This document shows positions 22,546-28,030 of a DNA stretch of 28,030 bases, one piece after another (the stretch's first letter is position 1; the number at the start of each line of letters is the position of its first letter). The position numbers and the translations under genes were made by a program. The DNA is from an uncultured Oscillospiraceae bacterium. GTDB lineage: Bacteria; Bacillota; Clostridia; Oscillospirales; Ruminococcaceae. Under the pieces are notes generated by a model. That model was not told the origin of the DNA. It saw nothing but the letters and a program-made list of their open reading frames with translations, and ran no database searches. The stretch covers positions 1 to 28,030 of the forward strand of contig CAJMEU010000015.1 in the NCBI GenBank assembly GCA_905212515.1. The letters run 5' to 3'.

Positions 22546-23046
22546 TTAACCCAAAATTTCCTGCACGGTCTTGCCGCGCTTGGCAGCCACCTGCTCAGCG
22601 CTCTGCAGGCTGCACAGGCCCTGCACGGTGGCGGTCACCACGTTGCAGGGGTTGTTGGTGCGCTGGCACTTGGTGCGGATGTCCTTGATGCCCGCCACTT
22701 CCAGCACGGCGCGCACGGCGCCGCCGGCGATCACGCCGGTGCCTTCGGGAGCCGGGCGCATCAGCACGCGGCCGGCGCCGAACGCGCCCACGACCTCGTG
22801 CGGGATGGTGGTGCCCTTCAGATTGATCTTGTGCAGGTTTTTCTTCGCGTCCTCGAGGCCCTTGCGGATCGCCTCAGGAACCTCAGCGGCCTTGCCCAAA
22901 CCGAAGCCAACGATACCGTTGCCGTCGCCCACGACGACCAAGGCGGAGAATTTCATCACACGGCCGCCCTTAACGGTTTTGGATACACGGTTGATGGCAA
23001 CAACCTTCTCTTGTAAATCCAAAGTGGATGCGTCAATCATTTCCAT
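22546..23046 (-). CDS. rpsE: Ribosomal protein S5
   Basis: 166 residues, full length. Family words: LQEKVVAINRVSKTVKGGR, SALVVVGDGNGIVGFGLGKA and the late RPAPEGTGVIAGGAVRAVLE. It helps control decoding accuracy. Confidence 0.98.
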   Translation of the reverse strand: MEMIDASTLDLQEKVVAINRVSKTVKGGRVMKFSALVVVGDGNGIVGFGLGKAAEVPEAIRKGLEDAKKNLHKINLKGTTIPHEVVGAFGAGRVLMRPAPEGTGVIAGGAVRAVLEVAGIKDIRTKCQRTNNPCNVVTATVQGLCSLQSAEQVAAKRGKTVQEILG

Positions 23047-23057
23047 TTGTATCCTCC

Positions 23058-23417
23058 TTACAGCTCCAGGCCGCCCTCGCGGGCGCCCTCAGCCAAAGCC
23101 TTGACACGGCCGTGATATACAAAGCCGCCGCGGTCATACACCGCTTTCGTGATGCCCTTGTCAGCAGCACGCTTCGCGATGGCCATACCGACCTTCTTGG
23201 CAGCCTCGATATTGCCGCCGAACCCTTCAAAATCTTTATCCATGCTGGACGCGGAAGCCAGCGTCACGCCGGCCACGTCATCGATAAGCTGGGCATAAAT
23301 ATGTTTGGAGGAGCGGAACACATCGAGACGCGGGCACGCTGCGGTGCCGGAGATTTTGCCGCGAACGCGGCGGTGACGGCGCAGACGTGCGACGTTCTTA
23401 TCCGGTTTATTAACCAT
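23058..23417 (-). CDS. rplR: Ribosomal protein L18
   Basis: 119 residues. RLRRHRRVRGKISGTAACPR, FRSSKHIYAQLIDD and VYDRGGFVYHGRVKALA identify the 5S rRNA-binding protein L18. 18 bases after rplF. Confidence 0.98.
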   Translation of the reverse strand: MVNKPDKNVARLRRHRRVRGKISGTAACPRLDVFRSSKHIYAQLIDDVAGVTLASASSMDKDFEGFGGNIEAAKKVGMAIAKRAADKGITKAVYDRGGFVYHGRVKALAEGAREGGLEL

Positions 23418-23435
23418 TCTCGTTCACTCCTTACC

Positions 23436-23981
23436 TTATTTCGCGCCCTTGCCGGCCTTGCCTTCTTTGTGGATGACATACTCGACTAAATAGCGGATGC
23501 CTTTGCCCTTATAAGGCTCGGGCGGGCGCTTCTCGCGCACTTCCGCGGCAAACTGGCCGACGCGCTGTTTGTCGATGCCGTTGATGTTGATATGGTTGGG
23601 ATCGGGCACTTCGATGGTGATGCCGTCCACTTCGGGCACCACAACGGAGTGAGAGTAGCCCAGGTTCATGACCAGCTCGTTGCCCTGTTTGGAGGCACGG
23701 TAGCCGACGCCCTGGATCTCCAGCTGCTTCTTGTAGCCGTTCACCACGCCCTCCACCATATTGCTGATGAGAGTGCGGGTCAGGCCATGCAGGCTGCGGG
23801 CCTGTTTTTCGTCATTGGGGCGGGTCACCAATACTTCACCATTCTCGACTTTCACATTCATCATCGGATGGATCGTGGAATTCAAGGTGCCCTTGGGGCC
23901 CTTCACGGTCACGTTGGTGCCGTCAATTTTGACCTCAACGCCCGCGGGGATGACGATGGGTTTTCTTCCAATTCTCGACAT
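23436..23981 (-). CDS. rplF: Ribosomal protein L6
   Basis: 181 residues from ATG 23981 (MSRIGRKPI); AAAGGGG precedes it, so the longer open frame upstream is not the start. GPKGTL early, HGLTRTLISNMVEGV and the late PEPYKGKGIRY are family words. Binds near the sarcin-ricin loop. Confidence 0.97.
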   Translation of the reverse strand: MSRIGRKPIVIPAGVEVKIDGTNVTVKGPKGTLNSTIHPMMNVKVENGEVLVTRPNDEKQARSLHGLTRTLISNMVEGVVNGYKKQLEIQGVGYRASKQGNELVMNLGYSHSVVVPEVDGITIEVPDPNHININGIDKQRVGQFAAEVREKRPPEPYKGKGIRYLVEYVIHKEGKAGKGAK

Positions 23982-23997
23982 TGTCTTTACCCCTTTC

Positions 23998-24396
23998 TTA
24001 CCACACGAAAGCCAGGACTTCGCCGCCCACGTGCTGGGCACGGGCCGCCTTGTCGGTCATGACGCCTTTCGAGGTGGAGATGATCGCCGTGCCCAGGCCT
24101 CTCATGACCTTGGGCAGCTCTTCGCTGTTGGAATAGATGCGAAGGCCCGGCTTGGAAACGCGGCGGATGCCCGAAATGACGGGGGTGCCGGTCTCTGTGT
24201 ACTTCAGCGTGATGCGGATGGTGCCCTGCTTGTCATCTTCGACGACCTGGACGCCCTTCACGTAGCCTTCCTCGAGCAGAATGTTGGCAATAGCCTTTTT
24301 CAGATTCGAGGCGGGAACGTCGACCGAAGGGTGTTTGGCAGTGCTGGCGTTGCGGACGCGGGTCAGCAAGTCAGCAATAGGATCGGTGATTTGCAT
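23998..24396 (-). CDS. rpsH: Ribosomal protein S8
   Basis: 132 residues. MQITDPIADLLTRVRNA start, KGVQVVEDDKQGTIRI, and the STSKGVMTDKAAR segment of the C-terminal domain with the final GGEVLAFVW. AGGAGG precedes the start. Confidence 0.98.
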   Translation of the reverse strand: MQITDPIADLLTRVRNASTAKHPSVDVPASNLKKAIANILLEEGYVKGVQVVEDDKQGTIRITLKYTETGTPVISGIRRVSKPGLRIYSNSEELPKVMRGLGTAIISTSKGVMTDKAARAQHVGGEVLAFVW

Positions 24397-24458
24397 ATGC
24401 CACTAACCTCCTAGTGTAAGTTCAAAATAATTTTGGTTTGCGCGCCGGGGCGTTTTGC

Positions 24459-24644
24459 TCACCAGCTCGCCTTTTTCACGCCGGGAATCTCGCCTTTGTA
24501 GGCCAGCTCGCGGAAGCAGATACGGCAAACGCCGTATTTGCGCAGATAGGCGTGGGGACGGCCGCAGATCTTGCAGCGGTTGTAAGCACGGGTGCTGTAT
24601 TTCGGCGCCATCTGCTGTTTGATTTTCATGCTTGTTTTAGCCAA
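24459..24644 (-). CDS. rpsZ: Ribosomal protein S14, zinc-binding type
   Basis: 61 residues, the short zinc form. It has CKICGRPHAYLRKYGVCRIC with the CxxC pairs and ends GEIPGVKKASW. Assigned to the type Z gene of Gram-positive bacteria rather than the longer zinc-free form. Confidence 0.97.
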   Translation of the reverse strand: MAKTSMKIKQQMAPKYSTRAYNRCKICGRPHAYLRKYGVCRICFRELAYKGEIPGVKKASW

Positions 24645-24659
24645 GTCTCATGCCCTCCC

Positions 24660-25199
24660 TTAGTTTGCGAACGGAGCGCCCATGAGCGTCAGCAGCTCTT
24701 TGGCCTCTTCGTCGGTTTTGGCGGTCGTCACGAAGCAGATGTCCATGCCGCGCACGGCGTCGATCTTATCGTAATCGATCTCGGGGAAAATGAGCTGCTC
24801 TTTGATGCCGCAGCTGTAGTTGCCGCGGCCGTCGAAGGAGTTGCCGTTGATGCCGCGGAAGTCACGCACGCGGGGCAAAGCCACGCTGAACAGACGATCC
24901 ACGAACTCATACATACGCTCGCCGCGCAAAGTCACCTTCGCGCCGATGGGCATGCCCTCGCGCAGTTTGAAGTTGGCAACGCTCTTCTTGGCTTTGCAGA
25001 TCACGGCCTTCTGGCCAGTGATCTTCGCCAGGTCCGCCAGGATGGCGTCCATCACTTTGGGGTTGTCACGCGCCTCGCCGCAGCCGACGTTGATGACCAC
25101 TTTGTCCAACTGGGGGATCTGCATCACGCTCTTGTAGCCGAATTTCTTCATCAGAGCGGGAGCGATCTCGCTGGCGTAGGTTTCTTTCAGTCTTGCCAT
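24660..25199 (-). CDS. rplE: Ribosomal protein L5
   Basis: 179 residues. Start MARLKETYASEIAPAL, then QIPQLDKVVINVGCGEA, KAKKSVANFKLREGMPIG, RDFRGI and the late FPEIDYDKIDAVRGMDI. Binds 5S rRNA with L18. Confidence 0.98.
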   Translation of the reverse strand: MARLKETYASEIAPALMKKFGYKSVMQIPQLDKVVINVGCGEARDNPKVMDAILADLAKITGQKAVICKAKKSVANFKLREGMPIGAKVTLRGERMYEFVDRLFSVALPRVRDFRGINGNSFDGRGNYSCGIKEQLIFPEIDYDKIDAVRGMDICFVTTAKTDEEAKELLTLMGAPFAN

Positions 25200-25218
25200 T
25201 GTCTCTTACTCCCTTTCC

Positions 25219-25533
25219 TTAAAACTCGGCGCCGCATTTTTTGCAGACGCGCACTTTTTTACCGTCTTTTTCCGTATGGCCCACACGGGTGGCTTTGCCA
25301 CACTTGGGGCACACCGGCATCACCTTGCTGGCATACAGGGCGCCCTCGGCTTTCACGATGCCGCCCTGCTCGCCCTGGCGGCGAGGTTTGACGTGTTTGG
25401 TGACCATGTTGCGGCCCTCCACGATGACCTTGCCTTCCTTCGGGCTTACCTGCAGGACTTTACCGGAATTGCCGCGGTCTTTGCCGCTGATGATCATCAC
25501 GGTGTCGCCGGTTTTAACATGAACGTTATTCAT
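25219..25533 (-). CDS. rplX: Ribosomal protein L24
   Basis: 104 residues. KOW motif (GDTVMIISGKDRGNSGKVL) and VEGRNMVTKHVKP. The C-terminal part carries CxxC twice (CPKC and CKKC), the zinc-ribbon extension common in Gram-positive L24. Assembly-initiating protein. Confidence 0.97.
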   Translation of the reverse strand: MNNVHVKTGDTVMIISGKDRGNSGKVLQVSPKEGKVIVEGRNMVTKHVKPRRQGEQGGIVKAEGALYASKVMPVCPKCGKATRVGHTEKDGKKVRVCKKCGAEF

Positions 25534-25547
25534 TCCTTAAAACCTCC

Positions 25548-25916
25548 TTACAGCGATTCCGGAGCGAGGCTGACGATCTTCAGATAGCCAGCGTCGCGCA
25601 GCTCGCGCGCCACCGGTCCAAAGATACGGGTGCCTCTCGGGGTTTTGTCGTCGCGGATGATGACCGCGGCGTTTTCGTCGAAACGGATGTACGAGCCATC
25701 CTCACGGCGCATGCCATGCTTGCTGCGAACCACCACAGCCTTGATCACATCGCCTTTTTTCACTGTGCCATTGGGCGCCGCTTTCTTCACAGAAGCCACG
25801 ATCACGTCGCCAATGCCGGCATATCTCTTGCGGCTGCCGCCCAGCACACGGATGCACATGATTTCCTTCGCACCGGTGTTGTCGGCCACTTTGAGATAGC
25901 TTTGCATCTGTACCAT
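25548..25916 (-). CDS. rplN: Ribosomal protein L14
   Basis: 122 residues. YLKVADNTGAKEIMCIRVLG start, KKGDVIKAVVVRSKHGMRR, and GTRIFGPVARELR late. Full length, 27 bases after rpsQ. Confidence 0.98.
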   Translation of the reverse strand: MVQMQSYLKVADNTGAKEIMCIRVLGGSRKRYAGIGDVIVASVKKAAPNGTVKKGDVIKAVVVRSKHGMRREDGSYIRFDENAAVIIRDDKTPRGTRIFGPVARELRDAGYLKIVSLAPESL

Positions 25917-25943
25917 AAGACAGAATCTCCTTTCAAAGCTGCT

Positions 25944-26204
25944 TTATTTCGCCTTCTCAACGATCTTGACCAGACGCCAGCGTTTATCCTTGCTGAGCGG
26001 ACGGGTCTCCATGATCACTACGCGGTCGCCCACGCCGCACTCGTTGTTCTCATCGTGCGCCTTGAACTTCACGGTGCGTTTCATGATCTTTTTGTAGAGG
26101 GGGTGCTGCACGCTGTCTTTCACAGCGACGACGATGGTTTTATCCATTTTGTCGGACACAACGACACCCGCGCGGGTCTTTCTCAAATTGCGTTCCATAG
26201 CCAT
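25944..26204 (-). CDS. rpsQ: Ribosomal protein S17
   Basis: 86 residues. MERNLRKTRAGVVVSDKMD, HPLYKKIMKRT and VGDRVVIMETRPLSK identify S17. Two ATG codons compete: 26204 lies very close to GGGAGGAG, while 26198 has better spacing, so the true protein may be two residues shorter. Confidence 0.97.
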   Translation of the reverse strand: MAMERNLRKTRAGVVVSDKMDKTIVVAVKDSVQHPLYKKIMKRTVKFKAHDENNECGVGDRVVIMETRPLSKDKRWRLVKIVEKAK

Positions 26205-26218
26205 ACTCCTCCCTCTCC

Positions 26219-26410
26219 TTATTTCGTCTCATTGGCGCGCAAAATGGTTTTCACGCGGGCAATGTCTTTCTTGACGGCGTCGATACGCACAGGGTTATCG
26301 AGCTGGTTGATGGCATGCTGGAACCGCAGGTTGAACAGTTCTTGCTTCAGGTCCGCCAGCTTTTTGCCCAGCTCTTCCGTGCTGAGCTCACGCAGTTCGG
26401 CTGCTTTCAT
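26219..26410 (-). CDS. rpmC: Ribosomal protein L29
   Basis: 63 residues, two-helix protein: MKAAELRELSTEELGKKLADL, ELFNLRFQHA and AVKKDIARVKTIL. Lies at the tunnel exit. Three bases after rplP. Confidence 0.97.
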   Translation of the reverse strand: MKAAELRELSTEELGKKLADLKQELFNLRFQHAINQLDNPVRIDAVKKDIARVKTILRANETK

Positions 26411-26413
26411 CGC

Positions 26414-26833
26414 TTATTCAACCTCCTCTTCACGCTTGACAAATTTGCACTTGACAGGCAGTTTGTGGGCGGCCAGGCGCAAAGCCTCGCGCGCGGTCTC
26501 CTCATTCACGTCCGCCAGTTCGAACAGGACGCGGCCGGGCTTTACCACGGCCACCCAGTACTCCGGGCTGCCCTTGCCGGAGCCCATGCGGGTCTCGGCC
26601 GGCTTCTCGGTGACGGGCTTATCCGGGAAGATCTTGATCCAGACTTTGCCGCCGCGCTTGATGTAACGTGTCATGGCGATACGGGCGGCCTCGATCTGGT
26701 TCGAGGTGATCCAAGAGGGCTCGAGGGCAACCAGGCCGTACTGGCCCTGGTTCACCACATTGCCGCGCATGGCTTTGCCCTTCATGCGGCCGCGCTGCAC
26801 GCGGCGATATTTTACGCGTTTCGGCAGTAACAT
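26414..26833 (-). CDS. rplP: Ribosomal protein L16
   Basis: 139 residues from ATG 26833, which overlaps the rpsC stop by one base (TAATG) with GAAGGAGG upstream. MLLPKRVKYRRVQRG, ITSNQIEAARIAMTRY, KPVTEKPAETRMGSGKG and LPVKCKFVKR are diagnostic. Confidence 0.98.
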   Translation of the reverse strand: MLLPKRVKYRRVQRGRMKGKAMRGNVVNQGQYGLVALEPSWITSNQIEAARIAMTRYIKRGGKVWIKIFPDKPVTEKPAETRMGSGKGSPEYWVAVVKPGRVLFELADVNEETAREALRLAAHKLPVKCKFVKREEEVE

Positions 26834-27567
26834 TATCGGTTGCCTCCTTCTCTGCGGCCGCGCGGCGCGCGGGGAGCGCGCGGGGTCGGCTGCTCGTCGG
26901 TGTGGTTCTTCGCCTTCACACCTTTGAGGATCTCGCCCTTGTAGATCCACACCTTCACGCCCACTTTGCCGTAGGTGGTATTGGCCTCGGCAAAGCCGTA
27001 GTCGATGTCGGCGCGCAGGGTCTGCAGGGGGATGGTGCCCTCGTGGTAATGCTCGGTGCGCGCGATGTCGGCGCCGTTCAAACGGCCGCCCACCTGGGTT
27101 TTGATGCCCTTGGCGCCCATGCGCATCGCACGGCCCATGCACTGTTTCATCGCGCGGCGGAAAGCGATGCGGCGCTCAAGCTGGCTGGCGATATTCTCCG
27201 CCACCAACTGGGCGTTCACGTCCGCGTTGCGCACTTCGACGATGTTCACATAGAAATCCTTGCCGAAGGTTTTGGACAGCTGCGCCTGCAGCTTTTCTTT
27301 CTCCGCGCCGCCTTTGCCGATGACCATGCCGGGCTTCGAGCAGTGCACGGTGACGCGCACGCGGGGCTTGCCGGTCTGGCTGTCAAAGGTACGCTCGATC
27401 TCGATCTGGGGGACGCCGGCCGCGTACAACTGCTTTTTCAGCAGCTTGCGGATCTGATAGTCCTCCACCAGGGTGTCGCCGAAGTCACGTTTGGAGGTGA
27501 ACCAGCGGCTGTCCCAATCCTTGATAACGCCCACGCGAAGGCCGTGGGGATTAACTTTCTGACCCAT
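26833..27567 (-). CDS. rpsC: Ribosomal protein S3
   Basis: 244 residues from ATG 27567 (MGQKVNPHGLRVGV), the conserved start, with AAGGAGGG upstream. KH domain with VIGKGGAEKEKLQ, GAKGIKTQVGGRLNGADIAR, and the C-terminal YGKVGVKVWIYKGE. The tail is basic and Pro/Arg-rich. Binds mRNA at the entry site. Confidence 0.98.
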   Translation of the reverse strand: MGQKVNPHGLRVGVIKDWDSRWFTSKRDFGDTLVEDYQIRKLLKKQLYAAGVPQIEIERTFDSQTGKPRVRVTVHCSKPGMVIGKGGAEKEKLQAQLSKTFGKDFYVNIVEVRNADVNAQLVAENIASQLERRIAFRRAMKQCMGRAMRMGAKGIKTQVGGRLNGADIARTEHYHEGTIPLQTLRADIDYGFAEANTTYGKVGVKVWIYKGEILKGVKAKNHTDEQPTPRAPRAPRGRREGGNR

Positions 27568-27581
27568 ACTGTTTACCCTCC

Positions 27582-27917
27582 TTACTCTTTCTCTTTGAGG
27601 ACCACCGTGATGTGGCTGGTCCTCTTCAGGATACGGAACGCGCGGCCCTGCGCACGGGGGCGCATACGCTTCAGCGTGGGGCCGGGAGTGACGAAGCACT
27701 CAGCGACATACAGGTTGTTCTTGTCCATGTTGTGGTTGTTCTCCGCATTGGCAACCGCAGACTTCACCAGTTTGTAAAGGAGCTCAGAGGCGGCCTTCGG
27801 GGTGTACTGCAGAATCGCCAGCGCCTTGTCCGCTTCCTGGCCTCGGATGAGATCCAGCACCACGGAAACTTTGCGGGGCGCGATGCGGGCGTATCTAAGA
27901 TGTGCCCTTGCTTCCAT
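27582..27917 (-). CDS. rplV: Ribosomal protein L22
   Basis: 111 residues. RYARIAPRKVSVVLDLIRG, the KLVKSAVANAENNHNMD helix and the late TLKRMRPRAQGRAFRI loop, which reaches into the exit tunnel. Full length. Confidence 0.98.
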   Translation of the reverse strand: MEARAHLRYARIAPRKVSVVLDLIRGQEADKALAILQYTPKAASELLYKLVKSAVANAENNHNMDKNNLYVAECFVTPGPTLKRMRPRAQGRAFRILKRTSHITVVLKEKE

Positions 27918-27938
27918 TTTTAATCCTCTCCTCTTCCT

Positions 27939-28030
27939 TTATCTGCCGGTGGTCTTGGCGACCGCGTGGGCCTTGAAGGTGCGGGTGGGGGCGAACTCGC
28001 CCAGCTTGTGGCCCACCATGTCCTCGGTGA
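27939..28030 (-). CDS. rpsS: Ribosomal protein S19, C-terminal part, cut by window end
   Basis: Minus-strand frame ending at TAA (27939-27941) reads TEDMVGHKLGEFAPTRTF and ends AVAKTTGR, the C-terminus of S19. The start lies beyond the window. First gene seen of the superoperon. Confidence 0.95.
   Translation of the reverse strand, partial: TEDMVGHKLGEFAPTRTFKAHAVAKTTGR

Noticed and set aside
1..28030. CRISPR arrays, insertion sequences, attachment sites
   Set aside because: No regularly spaced repeats, transposase or integrase genes, or bounding repeats were seen.

Overview
The window looks like a GC-rich Clostridia chromosome segment, probably an Oscillospiraceae/Ruminococcaceae-type gut anaerobe. 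The reasons are strong AGGAGG-type ribosome binding sites, sigma-A type promoters, a tRNA-Trp with the Firmicutes-type 5' half, a PPi-dependent phosphofructokinase, a zinc-type adenylate kinase and S14, and a bile-acid type 7-alpha-hydroxysteroid dehydrogenase. The species cannot be named from this sequence alone.

Region 1 (1-2819): a partial tRNA-Trp leaves on the minus strand, with a divergent promoter for a two-gene operon. That operon encodes a signal-peptide-less BMP/PnrA-type protein with a ParB-like N-terminal segment, translationally coupled to a small metallophosphoesterase. Region 2 (2820-4470) is a gene-poor island. It holds an AT-richer patch with a frameshifted DUF3784-like membrane protein and a broken lipoprotein-like fragment, flanked by GC-rich sequence with no convincing genes.

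Region 3 (4471-10715, minus strand) contains three units. One is an ABC exporter (ATPase plus large permease) behind a promoter with a near-perfect inverted repeat. The second is an apparent operon of a PII-like protein, a CPA2 cation:proton antiporter and a 7-alpha-HSDH-like dehydrogenase, bounded by a promoter and a terminator. The third is a pair of coupled flavodoxin-family proteins. Region 4 (10801-14940) holds the PPi-phosphofructokinase on the minus strand. On the plus strand are two coupled lipoproteins (one DUF4349), a small unknown protein and a GNAT acetyltransferase. A bidirectional terminator separates these from a minus-strand xpt plus membrane-protein pair.

Region 5 (15635-28030, minus strand) is the S10-spc-alpha ribosomal superoperon, read from rpsS (cut by the window end) to rplQ and closed by a strong terminator. 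Order: rpsS-rplV-rpsC-rplP-rpmC-rpsQ-rplN-rplX-rplE-rpsZ-rpsH-rplF-rplR-rpsE-rpmD-rplO-secY-adk-map-infA-rpmJ-rpsM-rpsK-rpsD-rpoA-rplQ. It supplies ribosomal proteins, the Sec channel, nucleotide and protein maturation enzymes, initiation factor IF-1 and the RNA polymerase alpha subunit.

The most striking observations are: an in-frame TAA at codon 30 of rpsD together with loss of one zinc-ligand cysteine; an Ala/Lys/Pro-rich tail fused to ribosomal protein L30; the PII-like/antiporter/7-alpha-HSDH operon; and the cytoplasmic ParB-like/BMP fusion paired with a phosphoesterase.
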